Below, piece after piece: positions 1-6,765 of a DNA stretch of 7,580 bases. The position numbers and the translations under genes were made by a program. The DNA lies in NCBI GenBank assembly GCA_002402575.1, contig DHGD01000041.1, positions 1-7,580 of the forward strand, in the 5' to 3' direction. Under the pieces are notes generated by a model, which did no database searches, was not told where the DNA came from, and was given only the letters and a program-made list of their open reading frames with translations. The stretch comes from Syntrophomonas sp. UBA4807. Lineage in GTDB: Bacteria > Bacillota > Syntrophomonadia > Syntrophomonadales > Syntrophomonadaceae. Each line of letters opens with the position of its first letter. Position 1 is the first letter of the stretch.

Positions 1-924
1 GCTAATTTCGATGGCAGCGACTGCCCCTTTTGCGAGGGTCATGAGGGCAGAACCACTCCCGAGATTCTTGCCATCAGGCTTCCGGGCAGCTCTCCTGATA
101 CACCGGGTTGGCTGGTGCGCACCGTGCCCAACAAATTTGCTGCTTTCAACCTGGAGGGGGAATTGCAACGCTCCCGTGAAGGGCTTTTTGAGCGTTTCAA
201 CGGTCTGGGACACCATGAAGTGGTTATCGAGACGCCATGGCATTATCAGGAAATACAGCACCGCGATATCGATCATATCGCCCATCTATACCGCTTGCTC
301 AGACAGAGATACCAGGAGCTGCGCGGCGACGATCGCATCAAATATATTCAAATCTATAAGAATCGCGGCCTTTTTGCCGGTGCCTCGCAGCAGCACAGCC
401 ACAGCCAGATACTGGCCTACCCCATCGTTCCCAAGCAATGCTCTGCGGTTGGAAATTATTTTGAGGAGTACCAGCGTTGCCTGATCTGTGATACCATAAA
501 GGCGGAATTTACCAATAGCATACGGATAGTGGCGGAGAGCGAGTATTTTCTGGTATTATGCCCTTATGCGTCACGATTTTCGTATGAGGCGTGGATCATC
601 CCCAAGCAGCACCGCGAGCATTATGGCGGCATCAGCGATGCAGAAATCGGCGACCTGGCCATTTTGAGCAAGGCGTATATAGGCGCAATGATGGAAACCC
701 TGGACCAACCCGCCTACAACATCAGCATAAATACCGCTCCGGTAAACAGCGTGTTGGATAAGGGCTTCCATTGGTTTATGGAAATATCTCCGCGTCTCAT
801 GGTGCAAAATGGGGTGGAGATCGGCACCGGGTTTTATATGAATCCGGTGGCTCCGGAACGGGCCGCACAGATACTAGGCCAGACTATGAGGGCCTGCCGC
901 GAGGAAAGCAATTATGATAAATAA
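1..924 (+). CDS. galT: GalT-family nucleotidylyltransferase (galactose-1-phosphate uridylyltransferase-like), 5' partial
   Basis: The frame is open from base 1, so the start lies outside the window; 307 residues are visible, and a family length of roughly 330-350 implies only a few dozen are missing. GalT enzymes move UMP between UDP-glucose and galactose-1-phosphate through a uridylyl-histidine intermediate, in the cytoplasm. Visible signs, numbered from the first visible residue: a CPFC zinc pair at 8-11, the VPNKFAAF block, a GHHEVVIETPWH block at 70-81, and the active-site HSHSQ at 132-136 (bases 394-408), where the second His would be the nucleophile. A second Cys pair (CLIC, 160-163) precedes the C-terminal HIT-like half, which ends with HWFMEISPRL and GTGFYMNPV. 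The HSHSQ form is typical of the branch that also holds ADP-glucose phosphorylase-like enzymes, so the sugar substrate is not certain. The 3' end overlaps yqeG by 11 bases. No other galactose genes are visible. Confidence 0.88.
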   Translation, partial: ANFDGSDCPFCEGHEGRTTPEILAIRLPGSSPDTPGWLVRTVPNKFAAFNLEGELQRSREGLFERFNGLGHHEVVIETPWHYQEIQHRDIDHIAHLYRLLRQRYQELRGDDRIKYIQIYKNRGLFAGASQQHSHSQILAYPIVPKQCSAVGNYFEEYQRCLICDTIKAEFTNSIRIVAESEYFLVLCPYASRFSYEAWIIPKQHREHYGGISDAEIGDLAILSKAYIGAMMETLDQPAYNISINTAPVNSVLDKGFHWFMEISPRLMVQNGVEIGTGFYMNPVAPERAAQILGQTMRACREESNYDK

Positions 925-1432
925 ACTGTATCCGGATCTGTATGTGGCGTCTCTGGCAGACATACCCGTGGAAGCCTTGAAGAACCGCGATATCAAAGCC
1001 CTGATCCTCGACCTGGACAACACCATCACCACCTGGAACAGCGATGTGGTGGAAACACAGGTGGGGGAGTGGTTTAAAGCTATAAAAGCGGCGGGGTTCA
1101 AGGCCTGCATCCTGTCCAATAACAAGGCAAAACGCTGTCTGGCGGTGGCAAACTACTTGGGCATCCCCTTTATCCATGAAGCCAAAAAGCCCCGCCGGGC
1201 CGCTTTTTACCGGGCAATGGAACTGATGGCGGTTGGCCCTGAGCAAACTGCGGTGGTGGGTGATCAGATTTTTACCGATGTCTTAGGAGGTAACCGGGCC
1301 GGGCTTTTTACCATATTGGTGATCCCCCTGGCCAAAAAGGAATTTATGGGTACCAAAATTTCACGCGCCATGGAAGAAGTGGTCTTATATCGCCTCAAAC
1401 GCAAGAATGTGCGCAAAACTGGCGGAACCTAG
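914..1432 (+). CDS. yqeG: YqeG family HAD-IIIA phosphatase
   Basis: A 172-residue cytoplasmic protein, the same length as I recall for B. subtilis YqeG. HAD motifs appear in order: motif I LDLDNT with Asp33 and Asp35 (nucleophile and general acid), motif II ending in Ser68 (ILSNN), a motif III lysine at 92 (AKKP), and motif IV GDQIFTD at 116-122. It should therefore be an active Mg-dependent phosphohydrolase; the physiological substrate of YqeG is not settled, so none is claimed. The start ATG lies inside the end of the galT-like gene (11-base overlap) with GAGGA at 901-905, eight bases upstream, which suggests coupled translation. In B. subtilis the order is yqeG-yqeH-aroE; here the YqeH GTPase gene is absent and aroE follows after 56 bases. 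Confidence 0.92.
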   Translation: MINKLYPDLYVASLADIPVEALKNRDIKALILDLDNTITTWNSDVVETQVGEWFKAIKAAGFKACILSNNKAKRCLAVANYLGIPFIHEAKKPRRAAFYRAMELMAVGPEQTAVVGDQIFTDVLGGNRAGLFTILVIPLAKKEFMGTKISRAMEEVVLYRLKRKNVRKTGGT

Positions 1433-1475
1433 AGCGATTATGTTTAAATGCCTGGATATATAGCCTCCGGGACAT

Positions 1476-1482
1476 AAAGGAG
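1476..1482 (+). promoter_or_regulatory. Ribosome binding site of aroE
   Basis: AAAGGAG lies six bases before the aroE ATG at 1489 and fixes that start. It sits in the 56-base gap after yqeG, the longest gap within the + strand gene run. I see no convincing promoter or terminator hairpin in that gap, so read-through from yqeG is the simplest reading. Confidence 0.8.
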
Positions 1483-1488
1483 CACACT

Positions 1489-2340
1489 ATGGATATCAAT
1501 CCCCAAACTAAATGCCTGGGAATTTTCGGCAACCCTTTGGGGCACAGCCTGTCGCCTTTACTGCATAATCGAACCTTGCAGCATCTGGATTTAAATTATA
1601 TTTACCTGCCTTTCGAAATTGAGCCACGCAACCTGAGACACGCGGTAAACGCTGTTCGCGCTCTGGGAATGGCCGGAGTCAATGTAACTATTCCTTACAA
1701 AGAAGCGGTGATACCCTATTTGGATGAAATGAGCCAGGATGCCGTGGCCTGCCAGTCGGTGAATGTTATCGTCAATCGCGGGGGATGGCTTGTAGGACAC
1801 AATACCGATGGGGCAGGATTTATGAAGGCTCTGTCGCCATTCCAGGTAAAAAGGAATGGAGCCGTCTTGATAGGTTGCGGCGGAGCTTCCCGGGCTATAG
1901 CCTGTCAACTGGCCAGGGATGGTTGGAGGCGTCTTATTCTGCTGGACATCGACTGGCGGCGTGCTCTGGATCTGGCTGAATTCCTGGGACGTCAATACAG
2001 TTGTGATATTAAAGCTCTGGTCATGAGCCAGGAATCGTTTGCGCTTGAGTCGGAGTCGGCTAATTTAATCGTGAATTGCACCCCCCTGGGCATGTACCCC
2101 CACATCGACCAGTGTCCGGTTGAAAACCTGGACGGACTTGAACCGGACGCCTTGGTATGTGATATTATCTATAACCCGCAGACCACCCGTTTGCTGCACA
2201 TGGCACAGGAAGCGGGATTGGCTACACTGGATGGGCTGTCCATGTTCGTCCATCAAGCCGCCATGAGTTTAAGACTATGGTTGGATATAGAACCGCCGCT
2301 GGAATTCATGAAGGGAGCGGCCGCAGATGGTCTGCGATGA
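1489..2340 (+). CDS. aroE: Shikimate dehydrogenase AroE
   Basis: A 283-residue enzyme that reversibly reduces 3-dehydroshikimate to shikimate, the fourth step of the chorismate pathway. The N-terminal substrate domain shows GNPLGHSLSP (14-23, with the shikimate-binding Ser20 and Ser22), NVTIPYKE (65-72, catalytic Lys71), Asn92 and NTDG with Asp107. The Rossmann domain begins at GCGGASRA (129-136), followed by VNCTPLGMYP (195-204) and the C-terminal DGLSMFVHQAA block. Two departures are visible: the usual IGAVNT before the second substrate Asn reads CQSVNV, and the loop after the second Rossmann strand is LLDIDWRRA (151-159) instead of the NRT-type NADP loop. The acidic form suggests NAD preference (inference; see findings). 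The stop overlaps the following prepilin gene by 14 bases. Confidence 0.96.
   Translation: MDINPQTKCLGIFGNPLGHSLSPLLHNRTLQHLDLNYIYLPFEIEPRNLRHAVNAVRALGMAGVNVTIPYKEAVIPYLDEMSQDAVACQSVNVIVNRGGWLVGHNTDGAGFMKALSPFQVKRNGAVLIGCGGASRAIACQLARDGWRRLILLDIDWRRALDLAEFLGRQYSCDIKALVMSQESFALESESANLIVNCTPLGMYPHIDQCPVENLDGLEPDALVCDIIYNPQTTRLLHMAQEAGLATLDGLSMFVHQAAMSLRLWLDIEPPLEFMKGAAADGLR
2311..2317 (+). promoter_or_regulatory. Ribosome binding site of the prepilin gene, inside aroE
   Basis: AAGGGAG inside the last aroE codons, nine bases before the ATG at 2327. It supports that start, which gives the short MVCDEKG leader expected of a class III (prepilin) signal. Confidence 0.65.
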
Positions 2341-2785
2341 AAAGGGATTTACCCTCTTGGAATTGCTTTTGGTATTATTGATTACCGCCTTCAGCCTGGC
2401 GGTGGCAACCCCTGCTCTAGAGCAAGCCATGTCCCGGCAGCGTCTGGACAGCAGTGCACTGCAGCTGGCCTGGGTGTTGCGCTCCGCCCAAGAGGAGGCC
2501 ATCTATTCCGGTCAGGATAATATGGTGCGCTTTTATTATGCCACCAATTCATATCTGGCCGGTACATCGACCCGCTACTATCTGGAGGGTGCGCAGTATG
2601 CCGCAGTCCCTAACTTCCCCACCCAAATAGGACGGGTTCCGGCCTGTATATTTCAACCCTCGGGGATACCTCGCAGCGGAGGCACGGTGGTGCTTGTTAA
2701 CTCTCAGAACGAACAGCGCTACGTAATAGTCAGCCCGGTGGCGGGCCGCGTCAGGATTGCAGATCAGCCCCCGGCAGGATGGTAG
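2327..2785 (+). CDS. GspH-like type IV prepilin / pseudopilin
   Basis: A 152-residue protein with a class III signal peptide: a short charged leader MVCDEKG, then FTLLELL, so prepilin peptidase would cut after Gly7 and leave Phe1 with the conserved Glu5. A single hydrophobic helix follows (about residues 8-30), then a soluble domain. The C-terminal part, with PSGIPRSGGTVVLVN and YVIVSPVAGRVRI, resembles the beta-rich domain of GspH/FimT minor pseudopilins. Such proteins sit in the inner membrane and join or prime a pilus or secretion pseudopilus, which needs an ATPase, a platform protein and a peptidase encoded elsewhere; none is in this window. It lies between aroE (14-base overlap) and aroC (26 bases to the preferred start), so it is almost certainly co-transcribed with both. 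Its exact partner filament cannot be told from here. Confidence 0.87.
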   Translation: MVCDEKGFTLLELLLVLLITAFSLAVATPALEQAMSRQRLDSSALQLAWVLRSAQEEAIYSGQDNMVRFYYATNSYLAGTSTRYYLEGAQYAAVPNFPTQIGRVPACIFQPSGIPRSGGTVVLVNSQNEQRYVIVSPVAGRVRIADQPPAGW

Positions 2786-2799
2786 CCCAACATTTAAAC

Positions 2800-2804
2800 A
2801 GGAG
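2800..2804 (+). promoter_or_regulatory. Ribosome binding site deciding the aroC start
   Basis: AGGAG seven bases before ATG 2812. It favours this start over the in-frame ATG at 2779, which overlaps the prepilin stop codon and would add 11 residues before the conserved chorismate synthase N-terminus. Confidence 0.75.
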
Positions 2805-2811
2805 AACGGTT

Positions 2812-3999
2812 ATGCTCAATTTTCAAACCTCAGGAGAATCTCATGGCCCGGCTCTAGTGGGAATAGTAACCGGGCTGCCGGCTGGAGTACCGATAGAAGC
2901 GGAGTTTATCGACCATGAAATGTGGCGGCGGCAGCAAGGCTACGGCCGGGGCGGACGTATGACTATCGAACAAGACCGGGCAGAGCTGCTTTCCGGAGTA
3001 CGCCACAAGCTCAGTCTGGGAAGCCCCATCTCGTTTATGATTGCCAATCGAGATCATAAAAATTGGCAGGAAATTATGAAGGCCGGTGAATGCGCTCTGC
3101 TGGAAACCCGGCAGGTGACTGCTCCGCGTCCCGGACATGCCGATCTGCCCGGGGCGATTAAATACCATCACCGCGATATGCGTAATGTATTAGAACGGGC
3201 GAGTGCTCGGGAAACTGCCGCCCGGGTAGCAGCCGGAGCAATTTTTAAACAATTCTTGGCTTTGTTTAACATATACATTTATAGTCAGGTGATTGCTATC
3301 GGGGCTGTCAGTTGTCAAGGCCGGGAGGTTGACCTCTCCAACTGGGAGCTGCTGCAAGAGGACCTGAAAGCGTCAGCAGTCCATTGTGCCGACCCGGCAG
3401 CGACTCAGGCCATGATCGCGGCCATTGATGCCGCTCGCTTGGAGGGGGAGTCACTGGGGGGCTGTTTTGAAGTAGGCGCTGTTGGCGTGCCTCCCGGATT
3501 AGGGAGCTATGTCTCCTGGGATACTAAACTGGATGCGGCTCTGGCCGCTCTGTTGATGAGCATTCCCGCCATCAAGGCGGCAGAAATTGGAGATGGGGTT
3601 CTAAATGCCAAACTCACCGGCTCCCAAGTCCATGATGAAATATTTCATGACACCAAGCACGGCATTTACCGCCGCACTAACCGGGCCGGGGGACTTGAAG
3701 GCGGCGTCAGCAACGGCGAGACTGTTTGGGCCAGGGGCTACATGAAACCCATTCCGACCCTTTACAAACCTTTGCACAGTGTTGATACCAGAATGTGGGA
3801 AGAAACCAGGGCTTCGGTGGAGAGGTCGGATATATGTGCGGTCCCGGCTGCGGCGGTGGTGGCTGAGGCTATGATGGCCTTCGGCATCGCCCGAGCCTTT
3901 TTGGAGAAATTCAGCGGCGACCATGTTGAACAGGTCTGGAATTGTTATGACTCTTATCGCAAATATATGAAAAAGGTGTGGCAATGGGAAAAAATATAG
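2812..3999 (+). CDS. aroC: Chorismate synthase AroC
   Basis: A 395-residue enzyme for the last step of the pathway, the anti-1,4-elimination of phosphate from EPSP to give chorismate; it needs reduced FMN. Conserved blocks appear in order: TSGESHGPAL at the N-terminus with His11, GYGRGGRM (43-50), PRPGHADLPGAIKY with His109, and the VLERASARETAARVAAGA signature (126 onward). Further on come GVPPGLGSYVSWDTKLDAAL, RTNRAGGLEGGVSNGE and a C-terminal VERSDICAVPAAAVVAEAM block. No key residue looks lost; the usual DWKNW reads DHKNW. The start is set by the ribosome binding site and by family alignment. The 3' end overlaps aroK by 16 bases. Whether it carries its own NAD(P)H:flavin reductase activity (bifunctional type) cannot be seen. 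Confidence 0.97.
   Translation: MLNFQTSGESHGPALVGIVTGLPAGVPIEAEFIDHEMWRRQQGYGRGGRMTIEQDRAELLSGVRHKLSLGSPISFMIANRDHKNWQEIMKAGECALLETRQVTAPRPGHADLPGAIKYHHRDMRNVLERASARETAARVAAGAIFKQFLALFNIYIYSQVIAIGAVSCQGREVDLSNWELLQEDLKASAVHCADPAATQAMIAAIDAARLEGESLGGCFEVGAVGVPPGLGSYVSWDTKLDAALAALLMSIPAIKAAEIGDGVLNAKLTGSQVHDEIFHDTKHGIYRRTNRAGGLEGGVSNGETVWARGYMKPIPTLYKPLHSVDTRMWEETRASVERSDICAVPAAAVVAEAMMAFGIARAFLEKFSGDHVEQVWNCYDSYRKYMKKVWQWEKI
3972..3976 (+). promoter_or_regulatory. Ribosome binding site deciding the aroK start
   Basis: AAAGG inside the aroC 3' end, seven bases before ATG 3984. An in-frame GTG at 3978 is only one base away from it, too close to be used, so the ATG is preferred; the difference is two residues. 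Confidence 0.6.
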
Positions 4000-4529
4000 T
4001 TTTGATTGGTTTTATGGGTACCGGCAAGAGTACGGTGGGTATGCGTTTAGCCGAGCGGCTTCACCTGCAATTTGTGGATATGGATCGTGAAATCGAACGC
4101 ATCACCGGCATGACCATTAGCCAGTTATTCAGAAAACATGGTGAAACCAGGTTCCGCTCTGAGGAACAGTTGATGGCGCAAAAGCTGGGGCGTTGTTCCA
4201 ACCTGGTGATAGCCACCGGCGGGGGCGTGGTCTTGCAACCGGACAATGTGGCCGCCCTGAAAAAGAACGGTATTTTTGTAGCCCTGGAGGCCAGTCCGGA
4301 AGTAATCATGGCCCGGGTGAGCCATAAAAAAAGCAATCGGCCTCTGCTGAACAAGGCTACCACCGTAGAAGACGTAAAAAAGATGCTGGCGGCCCGGGAA
4401 GAGTTTTACGCTTGTGCTGACATTCGGGTGGATACCACCGGACAGGAATTAAACAAATTGGTCAACGAAATCATCGCCCAGGTCAAGAGAGTTAACACCC
4501 GGCGCAAAACCCCCCCCGAACAGTGTTAA
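3984..4529 (+). CDS. aroK: Shikimate kinase AroK
   Basis: A 181-residue P-loop kinase that phosphorylates shikimate at the 3-hydroxyl using ATP. From ATG 3984 the Walker A motif GFMGTGKST is at 9-17. The shikimate site residues Asp32/Asp34 (VDMD), Arg58 (ETRFRSEE) and the Gly79-81 triplet (ATGGGVV) sit at nearly the same numbers as in the characterised M. tuberculosis enzyme. The lid region has Arg119 (NRPLL), and a later conserved Arg138 (AAREEFY) is present. All key residues are intact. The gene overlaps the end of aroC by 16 bases. A run of eight C at 4510-4517 lies in the last codons; a slip there would alter only the final few residues. Confidence 0.96.
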   Translation: MGKNIVLIGFMGTGKSTVGMRLAERLHLQFVDMDREIERITGMTISQLFRKHGETRFRSEEQLMAQKLGRCSNLVIATGGGVVLQPDNVAALKKNGIFVALEASPEVIMARVSHKKSNRPLLNKATTVEDVKKMLAAREEFYACADIRVDTTGQELNKLVNEIIAQVKRVNTRRKTPPEQC

Positions 4530-4553
4530 TGAATTGGCGGGGATAACAGAATC

Positions 4554-4560
4554 AAGGAGG
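4554..4560 (+). promoter_or_regulatory. Ribosome binding site deciding the aroB GTG start
   Basis: A near-perfect AAGGAGG six bases before GTG 4567. The frame also has a TTG at 4534, but that would place this strong site inside the coding sequence and add 11 residues that the family lacks. Confidence 0.85.
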
Positions 4561-4566
4561 CAGATA

Positions 4567-5658
4567 GTGGCCAAATTAACGGTTGATTTGGGGGAACGTT
4601 CGTACGAGATAATAATCGCAGCGGATTTGTTGGGCAAGGCAGGCGAACTGATCGCATCCCGAACGGGGATAAACAAGGTCTTGCTGGTCAGCAATCCGCT
4701 AGTATTTTCCCTCTACGGGGAAAAGGTGGCAGGCTCCTTGCGCGGGAATGGCTTTGAAGTGGCAACAGCCCTGATGCCGGATGGCGAGAGTTATAAGAAT
4801 ATAAAAGAGGCCATGAAGATAATAGACCGGGCGGTAAGCTGCGGGATAGAGCGCTCCAGTTTGATAGTAGCCCTGGGCGGTGGGGTGGTCGGAGACCTGG
4901 CCGGGTTAGTGGCCGCCATCTACCAGCGCGGAGTCCGTTTCGTACAGATTCCGACCACTCTTTTGGCTCAGGTGGACAGCAGCGTGGGAGGGAAAGTGGC
5001 GGTGAACCACCGCCGGGGCAAGAATCTCATCGGCGCATTTCATCAACCGGCACTGGTGGTGGCGGATACAAGCACCTTAACTACATTATCACCGCGAGAC
5101 TACCTAAGCGGGCTGGGAGAGGTTATCAAATATGGCGTCGCCTTCGACGCAGATTTATTTTCTTATTTGGAAAAACATCACCAACAGATACTGAAGCGTG
5201 AGGAAACGGTTTTGGAACACGTTATTTTACGCTGTTGCGGATTGAAGAGTATGGTGGTAGCCAAAGATGAGCGGGAAGACAATGTACGCATCAGTCTCAA
5301 CCTGGGTCATACTTTTGGGCATGCCTTGGAGAAAATGGGAAATTACCGGGAGTATTGCCATGGCGAAGCGGTGGCCATGGGTACTGTGGCGGCGTCCCTG
5401 CTGTCCAACCATTTAGGCATGCTAAGTGATGATGAATTGGAACGCATATTGAAGCTATTTGACCACCTGGGGCTGCCGACCGCATTTCCAGAAAATCCTG
5501 CTGCGATATACAGGTATATGCTCCATGACAAGAAGATCCAAGCCGGTAAACTGAGATTGGTGCTGCCCGCAACTATTGGCAGTTACACCATCCGCGATGA
5601 TGTTTCCCGGGCTATGATAATAAGGGCTATGGAGACTGCGCGGCATATGCGGTTTTGA
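4567..5658 (+). CDS. aroB: 3-dehydroquinate synthase AroB
   Basis: A 363-residue enzyme, very close to the E. coli length of 362, that converts DAHP to 3-dehydroquinate, the second step of the pathway, using NAD+ and a divalent metal (Zn or Co). Visible blocks: PDGESYK (71-77), the NAD-binding LGGGVVGD (103-110), PTTLLAQVDSSVGGK (129-143) and KNLIGAFHQP. Metal ligands are Glu185 (GLGEVIKYG), His248 (NLGHTFGHALE) and His265 (HGEAVAMG). A late HDKKI motif is also present. It starts at GTG 4567 after a strong ribosome binding site, 37 bases beyond aroK, and is the last gene of the + strand run. It ends 10 bases from the stop of the convergent DUF4363 gene, with no visible terminator hairpin between them. 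Confidence 0.97.
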   Translation: MAKLTVDLGERSYEIIIAADLLGKAGELIASRTGINKVLLVSNPLVFSLYGEKVAGSLRGNGFEVATALMPDGESYKNIKEAMKIIDRAVSCGIERSSLIVALGGGVVGDLAGLVAAIYQRGVRFVQIPTTLLAQVDSSVGGKVAVNHRRGKNLIGAFHQPALVVADTSTLTTLSPRDYLSGLGEVIKYGVAFDADLFSYLEKHHQQILKREETVLEHVILRCCGLKSMVVAKDEREDNVRISLNLGHTFGHALEKMGNYREYCHGEAVAMGTVAASLLSNHLGMLSDDELERILKLFDHLGLPTAFPENPAAIYRYMLHDKKIQAGKLRLVLPATIGSYTIRDDVSRAMIIRAMETARHMRF

Positions 5659-5668
5659 CCTTATCCTG

Positions 5669-6034
5669 CTAATGGCTGAGATCTTTCCAGTGGACTTCAA
5701 TCTCGCTCAACTCAATGGCGGCGCGGATTTGGTCTTGCGCGCGGATGGAAATGCCTAATCTGGCCAGGCTCAAATCTATAGAATTCATCTCGTCCTTCTC
5801 CACACTGAATTGTATACGCGGTTTGATCTTGTGCCAGGCGGTACTTAAGGCCTGGTAGTGCTGTTCCGCCTCATCCCAACTGTTCTGTTCCAGGGAGGTT
5901 TTCAGTGCGGTTATGTGTACGGGGACATTATCCGCTGCGCCGTGCGGCCTGGCCAGATAATGAAAACCGTTCATAATGAACAGGCTGACTGCCATCAAGA
6001 GCAGTACCAGGCTATAATAAATCACCTTTTTCAT
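5669..6034 (-). CDS. DUF4363 family small membrane-anchored protein
   Basis: A 121-residue protein with one N-terminal hydrophobic segment (about residues 5-22) after a short MKK start: a signal anchor or uncleaved signal, with no lipobox Cys. The rest is soluble and helical, containing a WDEAEQHYQALSTAWHKIKPRIQF stretch (split here as WDEAEQHYQ, then AWHKIKPRIQF) and a MNSIDLSLARL stretch that match my memory of DUF4363. Members are often encoded next to DUF421 proteins in Firmicutes, as here: the gene follows the DUF421 gene by 14 bases, with a GGTGAG site (plus-strand 6040-6045) five bases before the ATG. The function of the family is unknown to me; the pairing suggests it works with the DUF421 protein at the membrane. 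Confidence 0.8.
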   Translation of the reverse strand: MKKVIYYSLVLLLMAVSLFIMNGFHYLARPHGAADNVPVHITALKTSLEQNSWDEAEQHYQALSTAWHKIKPRIQFSVEKDEMNSIDLSLARLGISIRAQDQIRAAIELSEIEVHWKDLSH

Positions 6035-6048
6035 TTCAGCTCACCGGA

Positions 6049-6738
6049 TTATTTATCCTGGTATTTATCAATGGAGAGCACCCCGCTGTCACGATTATAG
6101 GTAGCTAAGAATACCTCTTCAGGATGAGATATACCCTGTTCCTGTAACTGCTTTTGCAGCCACTGCAGATTCACTCCGGCCTTGTGGAGATTTGCCTCCA
6201 CCACCACCCCGCTATAAATTACCTCAGTGCTTATCCCTCCAGGAGAGGGCTTAATCTGCAGATCCTTTAAAGTGGCGGGTTGGTATTCAGGCTTTAACAA
6301 TACCGACAAATTGCCGTTGGTCTCCAGTACCGCGAATTCCACCTTGCTAATATCGAACACATCCTTATTGCGTAAATGCTCTAATAAATCCGAGATGGTG
6401 TAGTGAATGGTTTTCATGTTTTGCTCCATGATTTTGCCCTTCATGATTACAATCACAGGTTGCCCGCTAAAGAAACGGTCGGCTGTTTTCCAGCGAATGC
6501 TAGACCACTGTAATAAGGCTACGATGGCGAACCAGGTGAACAAAGCGACCCAATGCGGCCAGGCTCGACTGCTCAAGTCCACGGACAGGCTCGAGGCTAT
6601 GGAGCCTATGGTTATACCCAAAATATAATCGAAATAGGTCAGCTGGCTCAATTGCTGTTTGCCCAGCATGCGGGTAAATACCAGCAAAGTTGAAAAAGCT
6701 ATCAAGCTTCGCCCCAAAACCACCAAAGCTTCGTTCAT
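6049..6738 (-). CDS. DUF421 (YetF-like) membrane protein
   Basis: A 229-residue protein with three predicted N-terminal membrane segments (about residues 5-21, 35-53 and 61-80), then a soluble domain. The family blocks TRMLGKQQLSQLTYFDYILGI (22 onward) and GSIASSLSVD are clear, as is the cytosolic motif VEFAVLETNGNLSVLLKPEYQ, split as VEFAVLETNG and LSVLLKPEYQ. Family knowledge: DUF421/YetF proteins in Bacillus have been linked to the spore inner membrane and to spore heat resistance; the biochemical activity is unclear. It is the first gene of a two-gene - strand unit with DUF4363. A weak AGGTG (plus-strand 6744-6748) lies five bases before the ATG, and a sigma-G-like promoter lies just upstream. 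Confidence 0.88.
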   Translation of the reverse strand: MNEALVVLGRSLIAFSTLLVFTRMLGKQQLSQLTYFDYILGITIGSIASSLSVDLSSRAWPHWVALFTWFAIVALLQWSSIRWKTADRFFSGQPVIVIMKGKIMEQNMKTIHYTISDLLEHLRNKDVFDISKVEFAVLETNGNLSVLLKPEYQPATLKDLQIKPSPGGISTEVIYSGVVVEANLHKAGVNLQWLQKQLQEQGISHPEEVFLATYNRDSGVLSIDKYQDK

Positions 6739-6765
6739 GCCAGCACCTGCCTAGGTTGATGTCAT

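Noticed and set aside
11..484. 157-residue + strand open frame overlapping the GalT-like gene
   Set aside because: Shadow frame: low-complexity, Ser/Arg-rich translation with no recognisable motif, while the overlapping frame carries clear GalT motifs.
115..924. ATG-like start of the GalT-family gene near base 115
   Set aside because: The codon at 115 is CTG, not a likely start, and the frame is open to base 1 with the conserved CPFC zinc pair upstream; the gene is simply cut by the window edge.
2779..2811. Upstream ATG for aroC at 2779
   Set aside because: It overlaps the prepilin stop and adds 11 residues absent from the family; a good AGGAG precedes the ATG at 2812.
4534..4566. TTG start for aroB at 4534
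   Set aside because: The strong AAGGAGG at 4554-4560 points to GTG 4567, and that start gives the family's normal length.
5455..6100. Small open frames opposite aroB and opposite the DUF4363/DUF421 genes
   Set aside because: No motifs, poor ribosome binding sites, and full overlap with genes whose protein families are recognisable.
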